Positions 8,912-18,900 of a stretch of 64,000 nt of DNA are shown piece after piece. Source of the stretch: Sipunculus nudus (taxonomy: Eukaryota > Annelida > Sipuncula > Golfingiida > Sipunculidae); the NCBI GenBank assembly GCA_026874595.1, contig CM049306.1:77716142-77780141 (forward strand), read 5' to 3'. The notes under the pieces were generated by a model. The model was not told the origin of the DNA. It did no database searches and saw only the letters and a list, made by a program, of their open reading frames with translations. The position numbers and the translations under genes are program-made. Position 1 is the first letter of the stretch, and each line of letters opens with the position of its first letter.

Positions 8912-11536
8912 ATGGACCTCTTGTGCAGAGAAACCATGTCGGATCTCGGTGACACGCCAATTAACCCTCATCGAAAAGTAGAGCTATTGAAACCTGAAGA
9001 ACTAAAACGACGGGGCTTAGAGCGTATAGGCAGTGGTACATACGGGCACGTGTACTTACATACGGACACGGACCACGTGTTTAAAATATGCCAAACGAAA
9101 CACGCAAAACACGAGTTAAACATTATGGAACATTTGAAGGCGAAAGGTGTCAATGAAGACCTCGTTTTGTTGCAAGAAAACGCGCGTAAACACAAACTGT
9201 TCGCGGACGTGGTGGAGGCTTTGACAGGGAAGGCCTATCGCATTGGATCAGAAGTGTCGCCGATAACCGAGCTGTTGGTGTCCCAACGCATGGATATGAC
9301 GTTGCACACGTTCATGCATTCGTGCCTGTACGACGACGACCTGGCTTGGACGGTCGCGTCTAAAGCGTCCGAAGGTGTTCTGCACCTGCACGATCTGGGG
9401 GTTTTCCATTTTGATCTGTCTGCCAAGAACGTTATGTTGAAAAAAAAATGGTGCATGCCACCCGATGTCAAAATTATCGATTTCGGTAACGCCGCATGTC
9501 CACAAGAGGACCTGATGCCCAACCACGTCTGCCCTTTCAGCAAACGTCTGTGGGACCCGACCATCTATTGGACATCCCGAGCTCCAGAGCTTTTTTCACG
9601 GCTGCGCCCCCACCTCACACCCGATGTGGGCAAGAATGCAGACCTGTGGGCCTTAGGTGTCATAATAGTGGGTTTGCTGCACCATTCGTTAAACAACGAG
9701 ACGGAACATGTGGGGTTTGCTGTCTACCGCCCTCGGGCGTGCTGGCTGTCAGTTTCAAGTTCCGAGGAAAGACATCGAAACGCCGATTACCTGTTTTGGC
9801 CGCAATGGCAGGACACAAGACGCGTCTACAGAACCGCAGCAACATGCCGTGAATTCTACCGGGTGAAGGCCACACAAGCTGATGCCGCGCTCAGTGTGCA
9901 GCAGGCATCTGTCATTGTCAGCGGGTGTCTCCAGCCGTGCTCCAGGTGCCGCGTGGACAAGACGACCTACAGAGACATCCGTCGATGTATCGATGGCGGC
10001 AGACCCAGTGATGCTCACGTCACAGCTCCGGGATGCAGGTGTCAAACACAGGATGTGTGGACAGAAAAGTGTCGGCACAGCGTGCGAGAACCATGCGACC
10101 CCCGGCTCCACTCAAATCCTCACGCTGAAGAATGGCGACGCCTCTGCAATACGCTCTCGATGGCTACCACCGCTGACCTCAAGCAGACGCTGTCCGCCAC
10201 AGACGCTGCCACACTTGAGACAGATGTTCCCACAGAAGAAGCACAAGCTCTTTTGAAGGGCGCTCTGGGCAGCCTTGCCATGCTCACAACAGGCCAGACA
10301 TCGAACTGGTACTGGTGGTACTGGAGGTTGGGGCGCGTGACAGCATCGCACATGCAAAAGTTCATATGTAAGTCACAATCTGTCATGCTCAATAGTTTTT
10401 ACAAACTATGGAAAACACCCGAAAGCGTCTGTGAAGCTGCACGGTCCTCAGCCGCAGCAGCGACGAACCCTATGGCACACGGTTTGCTTTTCGAACCGAT
10501 CGTGATCGACATACTGCCTGACGTGATCGGCTTCGGGCAGCTTAAGAGCACGGGCCTGGTCTTGCACCCTGACCAGGAGAAGTACCCCATGCTCGGCGTT
10601 TCACCTGATGCTGTGTTTGAAGACATGACAGGGTTCATCGAGGTGAAGTGCCATTTCAGTGCAACAAAAGATTGGTCAAACATGAGCGGTCTAACACACG
10701 TGAAGGGATACAACCTGAAGGCGTTTGACAAGTCCTTCAGCCACGTCGGTCTGGACCGGCTGCCGGCCTTTTCACGCTTGTGTAAAGAAGAACGAGGCCG
10801 TAAGAAACCGTTCGCCGAAAGGAACGTGTACGTTGAGATCGACGCAGACCTCTGCCGTGCGACGGACGAGTCGATAGATGGCTTGCAAGCGCTCATTAAG
10901 GAAACGCCGCAACTATCGGTACGCCAACACCCCTTTGCGTATCATTACTTGTTTTTGAACATACACAGAGGCTCAACGTCCACGTACGTGTTAGACTACA
11001 CGGTCGAAAACGTGGGGACGGACTGCGGGGACACAGAACGTCACCTGGTGTGCAGTCTTCATCACACGATCACAGCCCCGTCAGTGGAAGGGCCGTTCTT
11101 ACTGCCGGACAAACGAAAGTCTCAAACAGAGGTTTCCCCCGTCACATCACTGAAGGACACGGAAGCATCACTCAAAGCGCCAAACGGCACTAGGAACAGG
11201 GTGATACTCAACCCGCTGCACCCATACGCAGCCCAAGTGATCGGAACATGCGGAGTGATCGCCGCATCAACGGGTAGGCACGTTATAGACACAGAATCAA
11301 TCGTCTGCTCGGCTTTCAACGAAAATATCCCAGAAGACCTGCTTGATGACAACGACTGGCACAACATGTGGGTACTGGCAGAACATACGCACAAGAAACT
11401 GTTCCCTCTGACTGGATTGAGATCACTGCCGAGGTTTCTTGTGTGTACAAACGTGAAAGCCACAGACCGGATGGTAGAAAAAATGTTTGATTGTATAAAA
11501 GAAAACTACGAGATATGCCACCGGTTAACCAGATGA
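8912..11536 (+). CDS. protein kinase fused to alkaline exonuclease (UL13-UL12 type)
   Basis: The product is 874 aa from one continuous frame with two enzymes. The N-terminal Ser/Thr kinase (about 35-260) has the glycine loop GSGTYGHVY (40-48), Lys58 in VFK, catalytic HFDLSAKN (Asp168, Asn173), IDFG (Asp190), APE (224-226) and DLWALGV. A cysteine-containing linker (about 265-455) follows. The C-terminal half has the lambda/YqaJ/UL12 nuclease core: Arg475 and Ser479 in GRVTASH, Gly524 and Glu528 in HGLLFE, Asp566 in LGVSPDAV and Glu577-Val-Lys579. UL12 nucleases process replication and recombination intermediates; UL13 kinases phosphorylate viral and host proteins. In vertebrate herpesviruses UL13 lies directly upstream of UL12 in the same direction, so the domain order matches a fusion of neighbours. 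All key residues of both enzymes look intact. The ATG at 8936 is an alternative start that loses nothing of the kinase. Confidence 0.8.
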   Translation: MDLLCRETMSDLGDTPINPHRKVELLKPEELKRRGLERIGSGTYGHVYLHTDTDHVFKICQTKHAKHELNIMEHLKAKGVNEDLVLLQENARKHKLFADVVEALTGKAYRIGSEVSPITELLVSQRMDMTLHTFMHSCLYDDDLAWTVASKASEGVLHLHDLGVFHFDLSAKNVMLKKKWCMPPDVKIIDFGNAACPQEDLMPNHVCPFSKRLWDPTIYWTSRAPELFSRLRPHLTPDVGKNADLWALGVIIVGLLHHSLNNETEHVGFAVYRPRACWLSVSSSEERHRNADYLFWPQWQDTRRVYRTAATCREFYRVKATQADAALSVQQASVIVSGCLQPCSRCRVDKTTYRDIRRCIDGGRPSDAHVTAPGCRCQTQDVWTEKCRHSVREPCDPRLHSNPHAEEWRRLCNTLSMATTADLKQTLSATDAATLETDVPTEEAQALLKGALGSLAMLTTGQTSNWYWWYWRLGRVTASHMQKFICKSQSVMLNSFYKLWKTPESVCEAARSSAAAATNPMAHGLLFEPIVIDILPDVIGFGQLKSTGLVLHPDQEKYPMLGVSPDAVFEDMTGFIEVKCHFSATKDWSNMSGLTHVKGYNLKAFDKSFSHVGLDRLPAFSRLCKEERGRKKPFAERNVYVEIDADLCRATDESIDGLQALIKETPQLSVRQHPFAYHYLFLNIHRGSTSTYVLDYTVENVGTDCGDTERHLVCSLHHTITAPSVEGPFLLPDKRKSQTEVSPVTSLKDTEASLKAPNGTRNRVILNPLHPYAAQVIGTCGVIAASTGRHVIDTESIVCSAFNENIPEDLLDDNDWHNMWVLAEHTHKKLFPLTGLRSLPRFLVCTNVKATDRMVEKMFDCIKENYEICHRLTR

Positions 11537-11891
11537 CATTCGCGCGGTCCGCCGTTACACTGCAACCCCCCCCCCCCCCCACCCCACCCCTATTTCACAT
11601 ATATGTTTATGTAAAGTGTTATCACAGAAATAAAGACGGTTTTCATATCGTTGCGTTGGTGTCTTTAGTCTATTATTATGTTGTGGTATACACGCACACG
11701 CTTTATCTTTTACACATTTAAAGTACATACTGAATCACAGAGGAACATAAATCTTTAATATGAAAACACTATACAATACAGAGCTGTGACGGAGCAAAAA
11801 AAACAGCATATATGGTACACATTTCGGCGCAGATGATATATAAGTCTGATATATCACACGTGCCAACATTGCAGTTAATCATTATACTGTA
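11537..11891. other. intergenic: poly(C) tract and poly(A) signal
   Basis: This convergent gap has a run of about 17 C residues near 11566-11582, AATAAA at 11629-11634 for the kinase-nuclease gene, and an AT-rich stretch. For the minus-strand gene ending at 11892 the nearest candidate is an ATTAAA-type signal near 11752. No gene is seen. Confidence 0.5.
11629..11634 (+). terminator. poly(A) signal of the kinase-nuclease gene
   Basis: AATAAA lies 93 bases after the TGA at 11536, just beyond the poly(C) tract. Confidence 0.6.
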
Positions 11892-12737
11892 TCATATGGG
11901 CGGCGGTTCCGTCCGATCTTCGCACATGGTCCTGTCGCAAGGATCGTCTGTAATCGGTTCGGGCATATTACGCGCAAGGTACAGTTCCTCAATTTCTTCA
12001 TCCAGTTTCATATTTTCACCTTGTCCTCTTCCCTCGCCGTCCTCACCGTCGTCCGATTCTGAATCGCTGGACCACATATCTGCGCATGCATCTTTCACGT
12101 CGTTCAGCCGCTGTAACCACATCTGCTTTTTTCTCTCCTTTAAGGCACGCCTTTTCTCCTTGTGAACCTTGTTCGTCAATCCGCGTTCCATCCGGGTGTT
12201 AAAAATACGCCTTTTCACAGGGTCAATAACGTTACGCCGAACGGCACCGTACAATGCATTTTTCGTCGATCCCGAGTGATATACCTCACGCAAGGCTTTT
12301 TCTCTAGCAACCTGTTTGTCTGTATGTTCGGTCTGACGGACTTGAGCGGCCGCTCGTGTTGCCATTTCACGTGCACGCTGCAACTCGTCTTTGTGCATAC
12401 GGTACCATTCGAGTGTCAGGGCTCTTCCCGTAATCCCGTATTTTCTTTCACTCGCCAGGGCCTTGTGTTCCAATACGTCCGCTAGGCGTGTGCAAGCGGT
12501 CATGCGACAAGCCAAGCGAAATCGGTCATTCAGATCTGCTACCTCTCTGTTGTGACTGACCTCACTGGTCGAGGGTCCCGGCGACACGGGTTCGCGCACC
12601 GTACCTGTGCGTCCACTCCGGATATCGAAAGACATAGTTCTTCTGTACTTGTCACCTTTCTGCGACGGATCGACAACACCTGACATGTCCTGATCAGTAT
12701 CAGTCTTTGCATGCCTCGCGAGAACGTCCGTCGTCAT
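11892..12737 (-). CDS. unidentified charged helical protein
   Basis: The product is 281 aa and is not recognised. Residues about 65-220 are strongly helical, rich in Arg, Lys, Glu and Ala (coiled-coil potential); a basic segment near 195-207 could be a nuclear signal. The C-terminal 70 residues are acidic, with a Ser-Asp-Glu run (about 225-240). No membrane segment is seen. The start at 12737 is ATG; a second ATG lies about 19 codons in. It lies 25 bases downstream of the multi-membrane gene on the same strand, so the two may share a transcript. Confidence 0.6.
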   Translation of the reverse strand: MTTDVLARHAKTDTDQDMSGVVDPSQKGDKYRRTMSFDIRSGRTGTVREPVSPGPSTSEVSHNREVADLNDRFRLACRMTACTRLADVLEHKALASERKYGITGRALTLEWYRMHKDELQRAREMATRAAAQVRQTEHTDKQVAREKALREVYHSGSTKNALYGAVRRNVIDPVKRRIFNTRMERGLTNKVHKEKRRALKERKKQMWLQRLNDVKDACADMWSSDSESDDGEDGEGRGQGENMKLDEEIEELYLARNMPEPITDDPCDRTMCEDRTEPPPI

Positions 12738-12762
12738 GGTTCATAGCGGTACGTGTATATCA

Positions 12763-13953
12763 TCATGCTACCCTTGGCTTTATCACGTACGTGTATAACA
12801 CGTACCCCAAACCTGCTAGCACAGAAAGCGTCAGGATCGTGCAAATAATCTTGCTGATTATACGTGAGCAACACGATTCGCACACGTAACAGTCACCGTC
12901 AGAGTGTTTCCCACTGCGCCGACAAATGCCACAGCGCTCCACCAATAGTGACACGTAATACAACATCACCCAACACCCCGCGCTTAAGACGCCTGCGTGC
13001 CAGTACGCAAACTGGGGGACGAACGCGTCACAGGATCGTAGGCGATGGGATGAATACGTCCCCATCAAACAGGCCACAGTGAGAAATATAACCATGGCAT
13101 GCAAAGCTCCGCACGCGCCGGAACAGACCAACTTGTTGTGTCTGTGTCGTGTGGACACGCTCTTTCGGTCATTTTTCCCGATCGGCAAGTGGAACCCGGT
13201 GAATTCAAACTGGGAATACGGCGGAGGAGGTTCATCGGTGCCCGTGTGCAAGTACCGGTCGGCTTCCTCGGACACAACGGCTTCCATTGAGTCCACTCCG
13301 TCGAGAATGGCAGGTTTCTCATCGAGTTTTTCACCCTGTGTCGGCGGCACCACGAGATTCGGTTCCGCATACGTGAAGCGCGGACGCGATACATCGGATT
13401 TTGGGTTGTGGCCTCCGGGGACGGCTGGGTTGTCGTTACAAGCTGTTGTTTTATCTGCAAGTTTCTGTTGTGCTTTTTCACGAAGACCATCCATGATACG
13501 GATGTGAGCTACATGCAGTTTATGCGCAGCGTTGCGCAAGTGCATGCTCAAAACAACGAACAAACATAGACCCACAAGTGGGAAGCACACAGCGTCAAAC
13601 AACATCTCCTGCAGCAGTTCGTCATAGGCCGCAACAAGGCGTTCCGGGGGTCGACCTGACGAATCAGTGGTAGGAACAGGTGACGCGTTCTCATTGCAAA
13701 GTAATATGCCGACAGTACACCTGAGTCTACGTGGGCGTCTCAACCAGCAGGCGCTTGTCGGGTATGCGGTTTGTGGCAAAAAGTAAGGTTCCATAGAGGC
13801 GTTGCGTCCAGAGCGTAAATAAATGCAACCGCAGTGGTCGTCCTCCGGCCACCACCCAGGGTGCCACAAGTGTAGAGCGCTGATGATCCCCGCAGCCATG
13901 CAGGCGATCGACGCAGCTAGGCCAGTGGCTACCTGAAATGTCGTGTGTCCCAT
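12763..13953 (-). CDS. multi-span membrane protein with a PPPY motif
   Basis: The product is 396 aa. Five hydrophobic segments are visible: about residues 8-30, 120-142, 285-303, 318-338 and 370-391. Between the second and third is a long hydrophilic region (about 145-280) that contains DEPPPPYSQ. PPxY motifs bind WW domains of NEDD4-family ubiquitin ligases and serve as late-budding or sorting motifs in several viruses, which suggests a cytosolic loop. Between segments four and five is a cysteine cluster (CGICRR...CYVCESCC) that could bind metal. The frame extends to 13974 through a GTG; the ATG at 13953 is used. Probably an envelope or intracellular membrane protein; the specific function is unknown. 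Confidence 0.65.
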   Translation of the reverse strand: MGHTTFQVATGLAASIACMAAGIISALHLWHPGWWPEDDHCGCIYLRSGRNASMEPYFLPQTAYPTSACWLRRPRRLRCTVGILLCNENASPVPTTDSSGRPPERLVAAYDELLQEMLFDAVCFPLVGLCLFVVLSMHLRNAAHKLHVAHIRIMDGLREKAQQKLADKTTACNDNPAVPGGHNPKSDVSRPRFTYAEPNLVVPPTQGEKLDEKPAILDGVDSMEAVVSEEADRYLHTGTDEPPPPYSQFEFTGFHLPIGKNDRKSVSTRHRHNKLVCSGACGALHAMVIFLTVACLMGTYSSHRLRSCDAFVPQFAYWHAGVLSAGCWVMLYYVSLLVERCGICRRSGKHSDGDCYVCESCCSRIISKIICTILTLSVLAGLGYVLYTYVIKPRVA

Positions 13954-14177
13954 ATTTAATGCCGCACACAGCACGATAATGATCCCGCATTGATCGGTGA
14001 GGCAGCTGTCATTGTGACATCAGACAGATACACATCCCCCACTGCACAAATACAAGTCTCTGTTATGCAGCGATGGCTTTCGCGATCTGACAGAAAAAAG
14101 AAACCCAACCTGGCACCCCATGTGGCATCCATCCTGTGAAAAGCCCAGGAGAAGCATGGTTCTTGTGAATTGACGGG

Positions 14178-14600
14178 TTAACCACGTACACATAAGCCCA
14201 CCTGACGAAAACAGAGGACACATTTAATGGTTTCCAGCGGGACGCCATTGCGTTCCAGCTGACGACGAACAGACAAAGCGAATGCGAAAAAAACCAAAGC
14301 GTGTCCATAATAGCAGAAACCGTTCGCCACGCGGCCTAGTATGATATTCAGACTCTTTTCAATGTCATGTTGCCCGTTCAGACATGACCACCACCTCTCT
14401 CCCGCAACTTTGATGTCCTTCATGTTTTCCAATTGCTTTATGCACCCTCCCAGTGCAATTTCAACGTGCGCGTACGGTATAAAACAATCAGAACAGACTG
14501 AGCGGTTATCGTGGCGTTCAGGGAATTGACAGACGAAAAGATGATTCACGATTCGCCTGGCCGTAGAATGGGGCATAACAAGCGGATATCTTCTACGCAT
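14178..14600 (-). CDS. possible small membrane protein
   Basis: The frame gives 140 aa from an ATG at 14600. It begins basic, contains several cysteines and Trp residues, and has one hydrophobic segment near residues 93-113. It lies in a run of minus-strand genes. Without a recognised domain, and with open non-ATG sequence upstream to 14705, it could be an exon of a spliced gene or a chance frame. The neighbouring gap 14601-15075 shows no other convincing frame. Confidence 0.35.
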   Translation of the reverse strand: MRRRYPLVMPHSTARRIVNHLFVCQFPERHDNRSVCSDCFIPYAHVEIALGGCIKQLENMKDIKVAGERWWSCLNGQHDIEKSLNIILGRVANGFCYYGHALVFFAFALSVRRQLERNGVPLETIKCVLCFRQVGLCVRG

Positions 14601-15075
14601 ACCGTTATTCGATCGTCTCAGCAAACTTGTCTGATGTGGCGTGAACGACTTTGCGTGCGGCGGTAGTGCAATGCCTGGTATCCTGTCCTTAATTTGCGAA
14701 ACCACTCACGCCCGAAAACGGTGTTACTGCAAATTGCTACACACGTCACGCGCACGACTTTCGCACTCATGTGGGAACGTCCACAGATATTCTGGTAGCA
14801 AGTCGTCGGAGAAGTTGAGTGTCATTGCCGCGGCCAAATGTCGACATCCGGGTTAACGTCTGGGACACATGTCCGGCTAGTCGAGGCGTTTATCACGGAT
14901 AACAGTACACTTAGGGGGACGCCGGTTTGTAACTGCACGATCAGGCAATTATTCGAGAGACGAAGTGTCACACATTTTTTATTATTGTGTCGTTTCAACG
15001 TTCCTGTGCCTGAGCATCCAACGCCTGCTCACCAGCAAATGCAAATAGCGTTCACGATCTGTCCCAAAGGGCGTG
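14601..15075. other. intergenic, nothing recognised
   Basis: There is no frame with a credible start and composition on either strand, apart from the upstream extension of the small minus-strand frame. It may contain the promoter of that gene or an unannotated exon. Confidence 0.4.
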
Positions 15076-15711
15076 CTAAGTGGTTTCAAGGACGAGGGCG
15101 GCTGCAGTGAATAACAGGTACATGGCAGAGAGTACGTAGAACGTGATGCACGGGGGCTGAACTATTCCTGTTTTCGCCACGCGCACCATCTGCACCAAGA
15201 AACTTATGAACCAAGGGATGATCATGATCACATGCAAACCAGACACGATTGCGGATTTGGAAGAGGCTGTTACCATCCCCGTGAGACTGTAAAAATCACG
15301 TGGATCACCCTTCGTGCCACGCACGTTCTCTTTGTCATGCACCAGTAACCTTTCGCCTTCATGGTTTTCCTCACACGTGTCACCTCCATTGTCATCTTTT
15401 TCGTCTCTGAATATGTAAGTGTTTTTTCGAGGTCCTCGTCTGCTCCCAAACGTATGTTTATTACGTCCCTCATGAGCGGACATCTTCGTCTCCCTTGGGT
15501 TGTTCCTTCCGGAAATACGGTACGCGAACACAGTCAAGCAGATCATGCTGGATCCATATTGTATCATACATATAGGAAGAAAAGAACTGTCGTCACATAA
15601 AGATATATGTGCCGCGCCTGTTGTGATGATAATGCCGTATGCAGACACAAGAACAAAGGCGAACATGATACGAAGACGGCGACCTCTGACGAATGACGCC
15701 TTGCCGTTCAT
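15076..15711 (-). CDS. four-span membrane protein
   Basis: The product is 211 aa from an ATG at 15711. Hydrophobic segments fall at about 14-35, 46-66, 153-176 and 188-208, with a hydrophilic loop of about 85 residues (70-150) rich in Lys, Arg, Asp and Glu in the middle. Both ends would lie on the same side of the membrane. No family is recognised. The gene is divergent from the capsid candidate starting at 15983. Confidence 0.6.
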   Translation of the reverse strand: MNGKASFVRGRRLRIMFAFVLVSAYGIIITTGAAHISLCDDSSFLPICMIQYGSSMICLTVFAYRISGRNNPRETKMSAHEGRNKHTFGSRRGPRKNTYIFRDEKDDNGGDTCEENHEGERLLVHDKENVRGTKGDPRDFYSLTGMVTASSKSAIVSGLHVIMIIPWFISFLVQMVRVAKTGIVQPPCITFYVLSAMYLLFTAAALVLETT

Positions 15712-15982
15712 CGTTGTCTATGCTTTCGTTATTAGGGCAATCATATACAACAACCTGAACAGAAGAACAGTAGGAACACCCCCAATCCAATAACCAACAG
15801 AACCACACAGCCGCTACTGACACAGACCTGTATTTGGAAAGGGGCCATTGACCTCGTTCTCTCTTTACATCAACGTTCATGTCAATTCGTTATCGAGCCG
15901 TTACGGGAATTGAGAACAGTGACAACCAAAGGTATAACGGAAAACACGTTTTTGTTTTTGTTTACCCTCGAGGATCCGCAAC

Positions 15983-18900
15983 ATGGCCGCTATACCACCG
16001 CCACACCCACAACTGGGGCCTTGGGCCTTTGCATTTGACAACCATCACCTGGCCCCTTACCTCAACACGGGCGTACAGGAACTGTACACACTAGCGAAGA
16101 GTTACGCCACGGGAGGACTGCTGGAAAACGACCCTATGGATGCACGGTTGCTGGAATCCAAATTTATCAGATATTATAAATGCTATGTGGCGGGTGCGTC
16201 AGTGCGAGGCGTTCAAAACACACCCCTGGGCGTTTGCTTGGTGCAAAGTTTCGATCCGCACATGATGGACTGCAGGTACGAAGATGTCGAATACGTCAGT
16301 AAAGACGCTGTGATGTCGGAACCGCCACAGTCAGACAAGGCGCCCCCGAGGACAGTTCAGAGGCGGAAAAAGAAATTCACCTTCGCCTTGTCACATTCAG
16401 CCTACCTGGATGTGCCCTTTGACGTGCTGAACGTATTACGCACAAAGTTGGCCAGTGAAACAAACGATGCTCACACCACAGAACCTATCGTCCGGTTCGG
16501 GTATATGATGCAAGACGGCATGAGGGACCTCATAACGAGTCTGCGCGCCGGAAACATGGCCCACATGGGCGAGTTCCTGAGGGACATATCGCCGGACGCA
16601 GCCATTATGCGGGCACTGTACGCTACCAGGTTGCAGCTGCAACGTGCCCCTGACCCCAACCGCATAGCTCTTATGAAATGTCAGGCACTGAATGAGGCGG
16701 CGAGGATGTTTATGGCGAACCTGTTTTCAGTCCGGCTGGACGCATACGGCGCTGTCCGCCGCCTGGCGAACCAGTGCAGCCAGCAGTGTGACCGGATTCC
16801 TTTCATCCGCGAGAGGTCGCAAAGAGACGAAGGGGCGCCTTGGTCTGGAGCAAAGGCAAAATTGAAAGTCGCCGTGGAGGAAGCTGAGGCCCAGCTCAGC
16901 AGACCGGGAGCCGACCCGCCCAGCATCACTCAGAAGCTTCACCTGCAACGGATGAAAGATCTTTTGTCCTCGGAAAGTGAACTGTTCGATGCCTCGGATG
17001 TTCTGTGTGTGGTGCTGATGGGACCCGAGACTTACCAGCAGATGGCTCAAGGTATGTCAATGTACCGCGTGCTGATAGACTTGCGCCGTGGTGTGCTCCG
17101 CATAAACAAAACGGAGGAACAGATGATCGCACATACGGGTATCATGGTCCTTAACATACACAGCAACAAAGAGACCGTGAAAGACAGAGAACCGACAGCC
17201 GAAGAATACGTCTCGATCATGCGGGGCCCTGTCGACAGCAACGGGGAACCTACGGAGACTCTTTTCGCTGGAGTGGAAAAGGGTTACGTGGTACAGACAT
17301 TCCCGGGGTTGACCCACAGAGACGGTCTGGTCTTGTTTTCGAAAGACGTCAGCGATGTGACAGACGTGACACGCCGCGTGGACCGTGATGTGACACGGGA
17401 CATACTGCACGTGACGCAGACCACACCGATAGCGCTGTGCAGTCAACTAGACTACGTGCTGGACCGCTTGCAGAACCCGTCTTGTACTACAGGAAACCTA
17501 GGTGACCCACACTCAGTCAGGAACCCGAGCGCAAAACAACGCCTGCAAGTGCCCGTGAGCATGACGTGGAAAACCTACGGGGGCCGCGACGAAACCGTTA
17601 CGGCTCTCCAGGCACTGATCGACGTCCTTTTCAACCCGGACCTGTACAATTTCGTGAGTACAACTAAAAGGTACAACACGCCTTCCAAACTGCATGCTGC
17701 AGGGACATCCGGACCTTCCGGGAGAAATGACGAAAGTACACACACTGCAGGAGTATGGGACGTCTTTCCTCCAAAAACCCGAGCATCCCTGTGTGATGTT
17801 GTTGCACACCATGACGTATCGACCACAGCTTTGAGGTTGCATGAAACTGAAGGGCCTATGGCGAGATCGTACGGATGGACCTGTGAGAACACACTGCTAT
17901 TGCCTCTGCAGCGCAGCCTGAGTAATGTGGACCACATGAACTATCACCAAGCGGGATCTGTGCGTCTGCTCCATGACCAACCTAACCCCTTCCAGACGCT
18001 ACACTTCATCCCAAAGAATCTTGACAAAACATCTTTTTCAAAATTGTGTGAAATAACAGGTGGTACAATACCAGACGGGTTCAAGGAAGGAACATCCGCG
18101 CTGTTCGTACCGAGATTTCATCTTGAAAATATACCGCTCTGTCTCCGACCCCTGTCCAGCGTTCAGGACGCGGGTGAGAGCATAGCGAGGACGCATTACC
18201 CTTACCTGTTGGACCCCACTGATCCGCGCTCAGAGGCAGCCAGGGTCTGGAGTACGTCGTTGAACCACTCTTGTCAAGACCTGCTCTGCAAACGCTGGGA
18301 AGCGATGCTGATCGCCAAGTACCCCACTGACATGTTGTTCGTCGAAAAATTTCACACACACGTTTGTGAAAATGGAGAAAGCATTGAATTCCAGTACCTG
18401 CTACGGTCAGCTTACATATTTTCCGCTTTCGGAGGGGTGCTGACATGCGACTCAAACCTGACGCTGATGAAGGCGATCGCAACAGTGCCACTCCCCCCTG
18501 TATTGAGGCAGTTCCCGCCTTTACAAAAACTACAACAAGCATGCCGTGGCATAGTGAAGTTAACTGAAGATGTCGCAGGGTGTTTGATGAAACGGTTAGC
18601 TGCCGATCTGCAGGTTTTGGGTCACGGGCAGATAGCAGCAAAACTCGTGTCATCCGAGGCAGTGACGTTCACAAAAAAAGAATCTGCAATATTACTACGG
18701 CGTAGTCAAGAAATCAGCAGTTGTACAGACCTTGCTGTACCCACACCGCTACCAATGGGCGTGACGGCGTCTAACATGTGGCAGCATGTCGACATGAAAG
18801 ACTCAACGGACGTGACGTGTTTCGCATGGATGCGGCAGGATCCGGATGAGTTTGCTACTCACCCAACTAAGTACGATGTGACTAAAAAGGCAAAACGTGA

